A program made the translations under genes and the position numbers. Of a stretch of 64,000 nucleotides of DNA, positions 16,908 through 25,903 are shown piece after piece. Source of the stretch: Pseudothermotoga_B sp051235805 (GTDB lineage: Bacteria > Thermotogota > Thermotogae > Thermotogales > DSM-5069); NCBI RefSeq assembly GCF_051235805.1, contig NZ_JBPNXV010000001.1, positions 186,001-250,000 of the forward strand, written 5' to 3'. Every line of letters begins with the position of its first letter. The first letter of the stretch is position 1. The notes under the pieces are model-generated. The model was not told where the DNA came from. It was given only the letters and a program-made list of their open reading frames with translations, and did no database searches.

Positions 16908-17171
16908 ATGGAAGTACTGAAGGTAGCCTCTAACTCTAATCCTAACAAGGTCGCAGGTGCTCTTGCGGGTATGATCAGAGAAAGTGGTAAGGCTGAACTT
17001 CAAGCGATTGGTGCAGGTGCCGTGAATCAAGCAGTCAAAGCAATCGCAATAGCCAGGGGTTATTTGGCACCAAGCGGAGTCGATCTTGTCAGCATTCCTG
17101 CCTTTACAGATGTCGAGATCGACAAAGAAACAAGAACGGCTCTGAAGTTTATAGTCTTTCCAAGAAACTGA
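16908..17171 (+). CDS. Stage V sporulation protein S (SpoVS) family protein
   Basis: An 87-residue Alba-like nucleic-acid-binding protein. It is recognised by MEVLKVASNSNPNKVAGALA at the start, then GKAELQAIGAGAVNQAVKAI near residue 27 and a C-terminal FTDVEIDKETRTALKFIVFP. This family is highly conserved in Bacillota and also occurs in Thermotogae, which do not sporulate. It was first defined by its effect on sporulation septation in Bacillus. Here a DNA- or RNA-binding role is inferred. AAAGGAGG lies 6 bp before the ATG. It follows the tRNA cluster and ends at its own terminator. Confidence 0.93.
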   Translation: MEVLKVASNSNPNKVAGALAGMIRESGKAELQAIGAGAVNQAVKAIAIARGYLAPSGVDLVSIPAFTDVEIDKETRTALKFIVFPRN

Positions 17172-17189
17172 GAATGAAGTAAGATGAAA

Positions 17190-17220
17190 AAGCCCCGCGT
17201 AATGCGGGGCTTAGTTTTTT
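17190..17220 (+). terminator. Terminator of the SpoVS-family gene
   Basis: AAGCCCCGC-GTAAT-GCGGGGCTT is followed by AGTTTTTT. Strong stem and T-run. Confidence 0.9.
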
Positions 17221-17257
17221 ATTCTACCAACCTTATACACCTGAAGACGGCATTTTG

Positions 17258-19747
17258 CTATTTGAACTGATAAATGGCATCTGTCACAGATGAAATCCTT
17301 TGCTGAAATTCTTTGTTCAGATAGTCGACCTTCAATGCCACTTCGTATGTCTTTGTCAGAGTCCCTATGGCATCCAAAGCTTGGTAGAGAGTTGCTAAAG
17401 CTTCTTTGATCTCTTTGAACTCAGGATAGCGAACTTCAAGTAATTTCAGAAGATCGATGACGAGTGGTATGGTTTCTCGAAAGACCAAAAGAACACTTTT
17501 CCAATCATCGATCGGTTTTTTGTCTGTTAAAGCCTTGTAAGAGATGTCAAAAAGAGTTCCCATCAAGTTTTTTCTCATCTCTTCAAAGCTCTTTCTTATC
17601 AATGCAGAACGCTCGTAGAAGTTCCAGTAATTTTGATAGTTCTCTTGCACAAGCGTCTTCGAAGTGTTCAAAAGTCTGTAGAGTTCCTCTTCCAGGTGAG
17701 AAGTGAACTGTGGGTATATTAAGTCGTTTTTCACAAAGGAACGAGAGACCTGGCTTATTTGGCTTGGGCTGAGCTGTTGTTCTACCCAGGTTTTGACATT
17801 GCCCTTGAAGAAAGAAAGAATCACCTCCGGTTGTGCCACAACTTCGAGCAGTTTGTTGTAAACTGCGTTCATGATATCGTCGATCAACTCGTCTCGAACG
17901 TACTTTGCCAGCCTATCTATCAGTTGTTCAATCGTCACATTCGCAGCAATGCCAGCCCAGTTGCCTGTGACTATGTCTATGAAGGTGTTTACAGCGTCCA
18001 AAATCAAATGTTTAGCAGATTCGAGCTTCCCGATCACTTCACGTGCCTTTCTCACCATATCTGTGGCTTTTTGAACTATTTGTTCTATGTCATGCGTTAC
18101 TCTGTCTTGAGTTGTGCAGGCATATCCGACCATGTTCACCAGAGTACCAACGCCGACGTAAAATCTCTTGATTGCTTCCATTTCAACAAGTGTTATGCCG
18201 TCCTCACAGATCTCGTCTAACCACTTCGATGCTTCTACCGCAAAAGATTTCATTTTGTTCGTCGTGATCTTTGAGTTTTCAAGTTCGTACAGCAAACCTT
18301 TTGTACGATACAGTTCCATCGATTTGCCATAGGTGTGAGCTGTGATCTCTTTCGGTATCACCTCATCTGGCTTAATTTCCACCCAACCTCTGGCTGTGTA
18401 ACCCAATTCGTGATATCGATTGTGAAGATAAGTGCCAGAACTTGAATACAGGATATAATAATACCTTCCAGGTATAACAGTCCCCAGATTCAAGACACCG
18501 TCTTTATCGCCTATTTGATGCATCGCTCTTATAATTCTCATTCTGTCTAAATCTCCCATGACTTTGTAGAAATAGACCCAGACGTTGTTGCTCCCCTTTA
18601 GAGGTAAGTTCGCATCATCTTTCACAACAAATCTGACGTTTCGAGCCCAAATGTCCGTCTTCGTGCCGTCCGGTTTCTCCAGAGGATAAAAGACGAACTG
18701 AACGGATTCGTTCGTCTGAACAAGAGAAATTTGCACCTCGACTCTGCTCACGAAGCTGTACTTGTTCCAATCGCTGACCCACGCGAAGTAGTACTTCGAA
18801 TCAACTATGGGCAGTTCTTCAAGTTCGATCTCTTCTTGATTGAACGGCCAAGAAAGCTTTTTGACCAGTTCGTTCCTCTGCGCGAGTCTGTCGAAGTTGT
18901 TCTCTTTCACCAAGATGTTCACCTGCGGCGAATAGTTTTCAGAAAGCTCCGTCTTTGCCATGTCTTTCTCGTCTGGCTGACAGTAATAGAGCTGAATCTT
19001 AGTGTCTTTGATCGCCATGTCCACCGCGTGCATGGACGTCACACAGCCAGAAGAAAAATACCAATTTGGACCGTAGACTGAATCCGTGTAGACGTCTGTG
19101 ATTATCACAACGATCTTTCTTGCGTCTTCGCGCCAATCCAAGTTCAAAGACCACAGGTACGCGTCGTAACCCCAGGTGAGGTTCCACCACTCGCCCCAGG
19201 TGTCTATTTCGTCTATCGCCGCTCTTATTTCGTCGATCATTGCTGGGCCGAGGAACCTCGTCGTGTAGGTGGGGACGGTCCATCCTGGCTTGTCTTCTGC
19301 TTCGTACATGCTAATGAAGATTCTGAAATCTGTGCCGCTTTGGAGCAGTCTGTCGACGAACTTGTGCAGCTGCTCGATGATGGAATCTGCGTACTTGCGC
19401 ATTGAACCAGTTCCATCGATGAAGAAGGCGATGTCGAGTTTGTCCGAGTTAACGGATTTTTCCCAAAAACCCTTTCCATCAAACTTGTAGCTTGAATGGC
19501 TTTCAAAAGTAACGCTCTTCTCTTCCAGTAGTTCTTGGTTCTTGCCGTAGGCTTTCTCGGTTATTCTGAAATCTTCGAGTTTCAGGTTTGTGACGTAATT
19601 TCCCGCATCGTCTTTCACTGTAACAGAGCACCAGACTGCATTCCACAGCTTCTCGGGCCACCAGAGCTCGTTTTCTCTGAGTTGTATCTGGTAAGACAGC
19701 AGCATGATTGCAGACAAGGTCAGCAGAATGGTTAAGACCTTTTTCAC
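17258..19747 (-). CDS. Exported von Willebrand factor A domain protein
   Basis: An 829-residue protein with an N-terminal signal sequence (MKKVLTILLTLSAIMLLSYQ). A VWA domain follows at about residues 100-280. The MIDAS loop is FFIDGTGSMRKYADSI (DxTGS rather than the usual DxSxS), and later strands include VVIITDVYTDS. The rest (about residues 400-829) is mainly helical and not recognised; one segment near residue 430-470 is Ig- or carboxypeptidase-regulatory-like. Tryptophan is unusually frequent, for example WGEWWNLTWGYDAYLWSLNL. The GTG start has GGGGGGAT upstream. It is monocistronic, and its partner is unknown. Confidence 0.8.
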   Translation of the reverse strand: MKKVLTILLTLSAIMLLSYQIQLRENELWWPEKLWNAVWCSVTVKDDAGNYVTNLKLEDFRITEKAYGKNQELLEEKSVTFESHSSYKFDGKGFWEKSVNSDKLDIAFFIDGTGSMRKYADSIIEQLHKFVDRLLQSGTDFRIFISMYEAEDKPGWTVPTYTTRFLGPAMIDEIRAAIDEIDTWGEWWNLTWGYDAYLWSLNLDWREDARKIVVIITDVYTDSVYGPNWYFSSGCVTSMHAVDMAIKDTKIQLYYCQPDEKDMAKTELSENYSPQVNILVKENNFDRLAQRNELVKKLSWPFNQEEIELEELPIVDSKYYFAWVSDWNKYSFVSRVEVQISLVQTNESVQFVFYPLEKPDGTKTDIWARNVRFVVKDDANLPLKGSNNVWVYFYKVMGDLDRMRIIRAMHQIGDKDGVLNLGTVIPGRYYYILYSSSGTYLHNRYHELGYTARGWVEIKPDEVIPKEITAHTYGKSMELYRTKGLLYELENSKITTNKMKSFAVEASKWLDEICEDGITLVEMEAIKRFYVGVGTLVNMVGYACTTQDRVTHDIEQIVQKATDMVRKAREVIGKLESAKHLILDAVNTFIDIVTGNWAGIAANVTIEQLIDRLAKYVRDELIDDIMNAVYNKLLEVVAQPEVILSFFKGNVKTWVEQQLSPSQISQVSRSFVKNDLIYPQFTSHLEEELYRLLNTSKTLVQENYQNYWNFYERSALIRKSFEEMRKNLMGTLFDISYKALTDKKPIDDWKSVLLVFRETIPLVIDLLKLLEVRYPEFKEIKEALATLYQALDAIGTLTKTYEVALKVDYLNKEFQQRISSVTDAIYQFK

Positions 19748-20103
19748 AAAGATCCCCCCTTAGGATAAACATATTATAGCGCCAAGTCTTTACTCAGGAA
19801 CACTCATAACGAGAAGCTTGAGAGATCAACGACTAAAGTGTATCGAATCTTTTTGACACAGGTGAGTTCATCTGAGTGGGAATGTGCATTCTGTTTTCGA
19901 GATTTGCAGCAAATCGACAGAAAGTCTCTTGCACACATTGATCTCTCTACACTGGCATTATCTTAGGTAAAGTTCTTTAGGTTGATGGTCTCGGCGTCTG
20001 TCTCAATCTAAGAGTGGAAGCTCTAAAAGATAGACGATATTCTTTCACTGCAATATCATGAGATCTACTTGCTTGAAATCTGCTCAATCAAATTGTTAGA
20101 TCT
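19748..20103. promoter_or_regulatory. Intergenic region with the promoter of the VWA gene
   Basis: A TATAAT on the minus strand at 19778..19773 lies 25 bp before the VWA start, with no good -35 box. The remaining 300 bp hold no ORF and no convincing terminator for the creatininase gene that ends at 20104. Nothing else was seen. Confidence 0.45.
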
Positions 20104-20949
20104 TCACAGGATTCTCAACAGCAGTCGGATGATTGCGTTGTAGAGTTTTGGTGGATTGTATTGTGAATTCAAAGCCTGCTGGAAAAGTTCTACAGACCTT
20201 TTCACATGAAAATCGATCATTTTCTTTCCACGCTGGGCATCGGCTTTTGAAGGATCTCCAAGATAATATGGGTTCTTTGGGTCTTTCACCCAATCGGCGG
20301 TGATTGCCAGTTCTTTTGATCCAAGAAATCTCAAAAAGTTCCCCAGACGGCTCTGGGTTGATGGAATATACCTTGGAAGATTGTAATTTTTCACCATTTC
20401 AGGATGTGTGTAAAGCATCAAGGAAGTTTCGTTTGTACCAGCGTGTAGGTCTGTAACATCGCCGTTCATACCGGCTGGTATGCCTATTTCTTCTGAATCT
20501 TGAAGCATTTCCTGAAATATGTGCAAGAAGGGAACTATCAATGTGAATTGGTATTTTTTCTTCAGGTGTACACTTGCGTCAGCCAAGGCAAGTTGGTGTC
20601 TCGGTCCACCGTGGTTGTCAAAGATCATCCAGTATCTAAAACCCATCGTTGCAAGGTTTTTTCCTATATCGATGATCAACTCTTTTAATGTTCTGTATTT
20701 CAAAGATATCGAGCCAAAGACTGGTTGTGCATCTGCACCAAGGCACAGATCTGGCAGACGAAGTATTTTGAACTGCTTTGATAGAATTTCACATGTTCTT
20801 TGAAGCACCTCGCGAGCAATGAAAACATCGGTTCCAACTGGAAGGTGAGTCCCGTGCGTCTCGATTGGTGATAAGACCGAGACAACAGCGGTCTTCTCGG
20901 GTTCGAACTTTGAAATATCCTGTGCCGAAAGAATGAGATATTCGCTCAT
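20104..20949 (-). CDS. Creatininase-family amidohydrolase
   Basis: A 281-residue protein of the creatininase/MftE/FAPy-deformylase family, which are metal-dependent amide hydrolases. Metal-ligand motifs are visible: SPIETHGTHLPVGTDVFIA near residue 30 (E and H, then D), FDNHGGPRHQ near residue 112, and DLHAGTNETSLM near residue 165. The ATG at 20949 overlaps the deoB TGA (ATGA), which decides the start over an upstream in-frame codon. The substrate is not predictable; creatinine itself is unlikely in this organism. It is the last gene of the lnt-deoB group. Confidence 0.88.
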   Translation of the reverse strand: MSEYLILSAQDISKFEPEKTAVVSVLSPIETHGTHLPVGTDVFIAREVLQRTCEILSKQFKILRLPDLCLGADAQPVFGSISLKYRTLKELIIDIGKNLATMGFRYWMIFDNHGGPRHQLALADASVHLKKKYQFTLIVPFLHIFQEMLQDSEEIGIPAGMNGDVTDLHAGTNETSLMLYTHPEMVKNYNLPRYIPSTQSRLGNFLRFLGSKELAITADWVKDPKNPYYLGDPSKADAQRGKKMIDFHVKRSVELFQQALNSQYNPPKLYNAIIRLLLRIL

Positions 20950-22139
20950 TCTTTTGCCCCCTTGCTGCACAGAATCAATTGTTTGAAAGATTCCCCGTTT
21001 TTGAGTTTTTTAACACCAAAGATATCGGCTATCGTCTGACCGAAATCTGCAAAGCTCTCGCGAATACCTATGTTGACATTTGCACAGAGAGTTTCACCAC
21101 ACACCAAGATTGGCACCTTTTCCCTTGAGTGGTCTGTTGAAGGTGTGGTAGGATCACAGCCGTGATCGGCAGTGATGAACAAAAAGTCATCTTGTTCCAT
21201 CGTTTGCCATATCTGAGGCAATCTCTTGTCAAAGTCTTCTAAAGCTTTTGCATACCCTTGTGGATCATTTCTATGCCCATATTTCATGTCGTAGTCAACT
21301 AAGTTCGCGTAGATCATGCAGGCGTGCTTTTTTTCTTTCATGACCTGTATTGTCTTATCAACTCCATCCATGTTGTCCTCAGTCTTGAAGCTCTCTGTTA
21401 TTCCTCTACCAGCGTACAAATCGTATATCTTTCCCACCCCGTAGACTGGAATATTGCTCTGCGTGAGTATGTCAAGCAAAGTTTCATCTTCTGGTTCAAG
21501 CGAGTAATCGTGCCTCCTGGGTGTTCGAATGTAGTTGGGGTACTCACCGGTGAATGGTCTTGCTATCACCCTTCCAACTTTGTAACCCATCTCATCTAAC
21601 AATTGTCTTGCTATCTCGCAGTATCTGTAGAGTTCTTGCACGGGAATGATTTCTTCTTTTGCCGCTATTTGAAAGACACTGTCTGCCGATGTGTAAACTA
21701 TCAAAGCACCTGTCTTTTCATGCTCAAGCCCAAGTTCCTTAATTATCTCGGTACCAGATGCAGGTTTGTTACCTATCACCTTTCTGTTGGCTCTTTTCTC
21801 AAATTCCTTTATGAGATCTTTGGGAAATCCGTTTGGAAAAAGATCGAAAGGTTTTTTCAGGACAATTCCGGCAAGTTCCCAATGCCCTGTAGTGGAATCT
21901 TTGCCAGGGCTTTTCTCAAGCATGACTCCGTAAGCTCCAATGGCTTTCGTTTTTGGAACACCGAGTATTTCGTCTAAGTTCCCAAGCCCCATCTTAGCCA
22001 AGTTCGGTAAGTTCAACCCTCCAACGGCTTTGGCGGTGTTAACAAGCGTGTTGCTTCCTTCATCGTTGTATTCACTTGCATCTGGCATTTCACCTATGCC
22101 GACACTGTCAAGAACTATTGCGATCACTCTCACTGCCAT
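20946..22139 (-). CDS. deoB: Phosphopentomutase
   Basis: A 397-residue alkaline-phosphatase-superfamily enzyme that interconverts ribose or deoxyribose 1- and 5-phosphate in nucleoside salvage. It begins with RVIAIVLDSVGIGEMPDA (metal Asp). It continues with KDSTTGHWELAG (the phosphoacceptor Thr region, near residue 79) and ends its core with ADHGCDPTTPSTDHSREKVP, which carries the other metal ligands. AAGGAGGAT precedes the ATG, and its start overlaps the end of lnt by 10 bp. Length is standard. Confidence 0.96.
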   Translation of the reverse strand: MAVRVIAIVLDSVGIGEMPDASEYNDEGSNTLVNTAKAVGGLNLPNLAKMGLGNLDEILGVPKTKAIGAYGVMLEKSPGKDSTTGHWELAGIVLKKPFDLFPNGFPKDLIKEFEKRANRKVIGNKPASGTEIIKELGLEHEKTGALIVYTSADSVFQIAAKEEIIPVQELYRYCEIARQLLDEMGYKVGRVIARPFTGEYPNYIRTPRRHDYSLEPEDETLLDILTQSNIPVYGVGKIYDLYAGRGITESFKTEDNMDGVDKTIQVMKEKKHACMIYANLVDYDMKYGHRNDPQGYAKALEDFDKRLPQIWQTMEQDDFLFITADHGCDPTTPSTDHSREKVPILVCGETLCANVNIGIRESFADFGQTIADIFGVKKLKNGESFKQLILCSKGAKE

Positions 22140-23623
22140 ATCCTCCTTCTTGTGCTGATCGTTTTCTCACCTGGGAAAAGCAAAATAAGGAGTATCAATC
22201 CCAAACAAAACCAAATTATGGTATCCCCAATCTTCGAATAAATCGTCGAATCTTTTCTTGGCATCAGTTCAAAGCTTGATTTCTCGAAGTTCCTCGGTTC
22301 TACTGTTTTCAAGATTCTTCCATAAGGATCTACCATGCCCGTTATGCCTGCATTCGAGATCTGTATCACCTGTCTTCTTGTTTCCACTGCCCTCATTACA
22401 GATTTTGCAAAGTGCTGTTTTAAAGCTGTGTCAAAGATGAACCATCCGTCGTTTGTGCACACCAGAAGTACTTGAGCACCGTTCTTGGTTAGCTCTCTTG
22501 AAGGTTCAGAAAAATAAGATTCAAAACATATCTGAACACCGAGTAGAGGATGGTCTCTTACACTGAGAGGTCTATATCCATCACCTGGTTCGAAGTATGA
22601 CAAACCGCGAAGAAATGAGAATACACCGAAAACCTTTGGATAGGGCAAGGTCTCGACAAACGGGAAGAGTTTTACCTTTGAGTACTTATCAACAAAGCCA
22701 TTCTCGTTGACGTGAAACACCGAGTTGTAAACCTTTGAATCAACAGACACAGCACCAAAGAGAATATCCAGATCGTTTTCTTTGCAGAGTTCTATCAGTT
22801 CTGACGCTATGGTACTTGTTCTGGGATCAAAAGAAAAGACATCTTCTGGAAGCACAACGACAGAATCTTTGGTTTCTCTCAAAAACGGCTCCAGTTGGCC
22901 AAGAAGGTTTAGAGGATCCTCTGTGTACTTAACCTTTTGAGGTGTGTTTGTCTGAAGTGCTACGATCGTTTTATCAGAGCTCTTCGCCATAGGTAGATAG
23001 AGAGAGATCAGGTAAGACAAAAAGATTATTAAAAGTACATTGAAAGAGATCTTTTCGATCGGTCTTGCGCTCTTTCTCAAGATGATGTACAGCCAGCAGT
23101 TGACAGCGACTATCAAAAAAGTCAGTCCGTATGGTCCAATCAAAGAAACAAGTTGCAGTACACCTGTATCTTTGTACAGGGCATCAGAGAGTGTTCCTCC
23201 GGTGAATCCCATCTCGCCGATGCCTCTGGCGAAGTCAAAGAGCGTGTACAAAGAAGCGGTGAAGAGTATTTCTTTGAATGGGTTTTTCTTTATTGCTTTT
23301 TCCATGAGTCCGTAAAGAAATCCAAAGGCTGCAAAAGGTATGGACTGCAAAAGAAGCATTAGCAAAAACACAAAGATGCCAAGCCAACCGGGGAATTTCC
23401 CAAAGACCTTAGGCAGGTTTTCTGTGAGTACAGGTACTACCCAGTAAAGGTTTATCGCAGAGAACAAATAAAAGTACAAAAAGCCGTGCAGTGCTCCAAA
23501 AAGTGGTCCTCTATTTTCGAGTGATTTGAAGAACGGTATAAGTGCAAACCAAACGATGAAACCTGCAAGAAAACCAGGCATTGAAAGAGCAGTTAAAACA
23601 GATGAAAGAATAAGTGAAATCAC
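22130..23623 (-). CDS. lnt: Apolipoprotein N-acyltransferase
   Basis: A 497-residue inner-membrane enzyme that N-acylates the lipid-modified Cys of lipoproteins. The first 220 residues hold six or more hydrophobic helices. The nitrilase-like domain shows the triad: Glu in VVLPEDVFSFD, Lys in VDKYSKVKLFPF, and Cys in LLGVQICFESYF. One C-terminal helix follows. The start is GTG behind GAGGGTGG. It fits an organism with a diderm envelope and large lipoproteins such as the two found here. It abuts the DegT gene within one base. Confidence 0.94.
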   Translation of the reverse strand: MISLILSSVLTALSMPGFLAGFIVWFALIPFFKSLENRGPLFGALHGFLYFYLFSAINLYWVVPVLTENLPKVFGKFPGWLGIFVFLLMLLLQSIPFAAFGFLYGLMEKAIKKNPFKEILFTASLYTLFDFARGIGEMGFTGGTLSDALYKDTGVLQLVSLIGPYGLTFLIVAVNCWLYIILRKSARPIEKISFNVLLIIFLSYLISLYLPMAKSSDKTIVALQTNTPQKVKYTEDPLNLLGQLEPFLRETKDSVVVLPEDVFSFDPRTSTIASELIELCKENDLDILFGAVSVDSKVYNSVFHVNENGFVDKYSKVKLFPFVETLPYPKVFGVFSFLRGLSYFEPGDGYRPLSVRDHPLLGVQICFESYFSEPSRELTKNGAQVLLVCTNDGWFIFDTALKQHFAKSVMRAVETRRQVIQISNAGITGMVDPYGRILKTVEPRNFEKSSFELMPRKDSTIYSKIGDTIIWFCLGLILLILLFPGEKTISTRRRIWQ

Positions 23624-24787
23624 TCAGCCCACCCTCTCTACAGCTTCCTTCAGCGTTTCTACTACGATTTGCTGTTCTTGCAAAGTCATCGTTGTGTAAA
23701 AAGGTATGGCAAGTGTGCTTTTTGAGATCTTCTCGGTAACGGGTAAGATACCTTCTTTGTAACCAAAGAGTTGTGTGTAAAACGGTTGCAGATGAACAGG
23801 TGCGAAGTAATTTCTCGCTTGTACTTGATGCGAACACATGTATTCTATGACTTTATCACGATTGATCTTTTCATCGAGTTTTACAACGTAGACAAACCAG
23901 CCAACTTGTGTTGTGTAGTCTGCAATATATGGAGGTTTCACCCAGTCATACTGTGCCAAAAGCCGAGAATAACGTAATGCAACCTCGTTTCTCTTGTATA
24001 AGATTTCCTCAAGATGTGTCAATTGTGCATAACCGAGTGCAGCAGACAGTTCATCTATTCTGTAGTTATAACCAAGACGTAGATGACACAACCAAGCGTT
24101 GTCTTCGCCTCGTCCTTGATTTCTCATGCTCCTGCAAAGCTTTGCTATCTCTTCGTTGTTGGTAACGATTATTCCACCTTCTCCTGTGGTGATCTGCTTG
24201 TTTGGGTAAAAAGCGAAAGCACCAGCCTCTCCAAAACTGCCGCACGGCTTACCCTTGTAATGTGAGCCAAGAGCTTCACAGGAATCTTCTATGACTTTGA
24301 GCTTCCACCTATCTGCGATTGGTGTTATGGCATCGTAATCAACAGGCTGCCCGAAGACGTCGACCGGCATCAAGAATCGAACTCTCTCGATTCTCACACG
24401 CTGCCCGTTTATGTAAACCTTTCCTTTTTCTGTTCTTAGCAAGAGATCTTCAAGTGCAGCAGGATCGACGTTGAAGGTCCCTGGGTCTATATCCACAAAG
24501 ATCGGTATTGCTTTTTCAAAGAGAGCCACATTCGCCGATGCAACGAAAGTAAAAGATGGCACGATCATGTAATCTCCTTGCTCAACTCCGAGTGCTTTCA
24601 AAATCAAGTGGAGAGCAGCAGTTCCACTGCTCACTGCCACAGCGAATCTTGCTTGAGCAAGTCTTGCTATCTCTCTCTCAAAAAGTTCGGTGTACTTCCC
24701 CATGCTCAGTCTGTCGCTGTTGAGAACTTCGAGAACTGCTTCAATCTCTGTTGGGGTTATATATGGTTTCGAGAGTTGTATCATCAA
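23624..24787 (-). CDS. DegT/DnrJ/EryC1/StrS-family aminotransferase
   Basis: A 387-residue PLP-dependent sugar aminotransferase-fold protein. Seen: VAVSSGTAALHLILKALGV near residue 53, VIEDSCEALGSHYKGKPCG with the cofactor-contacting Asp, and FAFYPNKQITTGEGGIIV with the Schiff-base Lys. Members make amino sugars for surface glycans. Two starts one codon apart (24787 and 24784) are possible, and both overlap the HAD gene stop. It sits in one block with a HAD phosphatase and lnt, so an envelope role is inferred. Confidence 0.92.
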   Translation of the reverse strand: MMIQLSKPYITPTEIEAVLEVLNSDRLSMGKYTELFEREIARLAQARFAVAVSSGTAALHLILKALGVEQGDYMIVPSFTFVASANVALFEKAIPIFVDIDPGTFNVDPAALEDLLLRTEKGKVYINGQRVRIERVRFLMPVDVFGQPVDYDAITPIADRWKLKVIEDSCEALGSHYKGKPCGSFGEAGAFAFYPNKQITTGEGGIIVTNNEEIAKLCRSMRNQGRGEDNAWLCHLRLGYNYRIDELSAALGYAQLTHLEEILYKRNEVALRYSRLLAQYDWVKPPYIADYTTQVGWFVYVVKLDEKINRDKVIEYMCSHQVQARNYFAPVHLQPFYTQLFGYKEGILPVTEKISKSTLAIPFYTTMTLQEQQIVVETLKEAVERVG

Positions 24788-25617
24788 ACCGCCCCCGTGA
24801 TCTTTTCTATTGCAAGTGAAACACCCGAGTCGTTGTTTGAAGATGTCACGAATCTCGCAACATCTTTTACATCTTCTGGGGCATTTGCCATTGCCACAGG
24901 GAAACCAACTCTTTGCATTATTTTGAGATCGTTGTAGTTATCACCAATGTAGGCTACTTGCGATAATTCTAAATCAAAAAACTCAAGAAGAAAATCGAGA
25001 GCTATCTCCTTGCCAACATTTTTTCCAAAGATTTCCATGAAAGTTTCTCCATCGATGTTCTGATTCTTCACAGGTGTAAACTCGCTCGTGTGGTTTTGGA
25101 GATCTAATAAGAGCGCCTTGATCAACTCATCTTTGCCCACTACTGCCACTTCGGCTATTTCTTGAACTGCGTGCAGAAGAGATTCCAATCGTTCGATCTT
25201 TTTTATCCTGTGCTGATTGAAGCGAAAGTAATTTTCAAAGGCACCTTGGTAATTCTTTTCAACGATCATGTCCTGCTTGCTGAAAAAAGATTCATACACA
25301 ACAGGGTACAGTCCATACTCTTTACACAACTCAACTGTCTGAGCGGCGATCTTTGAATCCAAGGTTATCATTCGAAAGATTTCGCTCGCCGATGGAGTGG
25401 CTATTAGGGCTCCATTTTGAAAAACCACAGGAATCTCTATACCAAGTTCTTGTAGATAAGGAAAGGCGGCATAGTAATTTCTTCCAGTGAAGATCGTGAC
25501 GTAAATGCCGTGTCTTCTCGCAGTTTCAATGGCCTCTTTGTCTTTATGTGAAATCTTTTTTTCATCGTTCAATAGTGTCCCGTCTAAATCTATGCAGATC
25601 AACTTAACCAAGATCAT
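24784..25617 (-). CDS. Cof-type HAD phosphatase
   Basis: About 277 residues with all four HAD motifs: LICIDLDGTLLNDEKKI (motif I with the nucleophile Asp), TIFTGRNYYAAFP (motif II), a Lys in the IIB cap region, and YIGDNYNDLKIMQ (motif IV). The large C2 cap between motifs II and III is typical of the Cof/YwpJ group, which act on sugar phosphates or flavin. Start candidates are ATG 25617 (used) and a TTG six bases later with GGTGAT just upstream. It begins the block leading to deoB. Confidence 0.9.
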   Translation of the reverse strand: MILVKLICIDLDGTLLNDEKKISHKDKEAIETARRHGIYVTIFTGRNYYAAFPYLQELGIEIPVVFQNGALIATPSASEIFRMITLDSKIAAQTVELCKEYGLYPVVYESFFSKQDMIVEKNYQGAFENYFRFNQHRIKKIERLESLLHAVQEIAEVAVVGKDELIKALLLDLQNHTSEFTPVKNQNIDGETFMEIFGKNVGKEIALDFLLEFFDLELSQVAYIGDNYNDLKIMQRVGFPVAMANAPEDVKDVARFVTSSNNDSGVSLAIEKITGAV

Positions 25618-25635
25618 CACCAACAAAAGTATAAC

Positions 25636-25661
25636 AAAAAAGGGAGCTGAAAGCTCCCTTT
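25636..25661 (-). terminator. Terminator of tRNA-Leu(GAG)
   Basis: On the minus strand AAGGGAGCT-TTC-AGCTCCCTT is followed by TTTTGTT. It lies directly downstream of the tRNA and just upstream of the HAD gene. Confidence 0.85.
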
Positions 25662-25748
25662 TGGTGCCGAGGGCGGGACTTGAACCCGCACGGGCTTATA
25701 CCCACATGGCCCTCAACCATGCGTGTCTGCCAATTCCACCACCTCGGC
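25662..25748 (-). tRNA. tRNA-Leu (anticodon GAG)
   Basis: A class II tRNA with the acceptor GCCGAGG, a long variable arm, the T loop GGTTCAAGTCC and an encoded CCA. The anticodon stem CATGG/CCATG encloses TTGAGGG, giving GAG for CUC/CUU codons. Confidence 0.95.
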
Positions 25749-25903
25749 AGGCAAGAAAGATTTTACCACCTTTGATCGAATCTTGTCAATCATTCTTTTT
25801 GCCTAAAGTGATTATGCACTTTTTCACAGATTCTTATCACTCTCAGATAGGGCTTTCTTTCAAACCTCCTTGGAGCATAAAAGAGATTGAGATGTTTCAA
25901 ATT

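Noticed and set aside
16908..17171. SpoVS-family gene as a sign of sporulation.
   Set aside because: The family occurs in non-sporulating Thermotogae, and no other sporulation gene is in the window; the SpoIIE-like gene is a signalling phosphatase.
20104..20949. Creatinine breakdown as the role of the creatininase-family protein.
   Set aside because: The family is broad, the context is nucleoside salvage and lipoprotein processing, and no creatine pathway gene is present.
25749..25903. Leader of the CRISPR on the left side.
   Set aside because: The mutated repeats lie at this end, the flank is only 155 bp to tRNA-Leu, and repeat orientation favours a right-hand leader.
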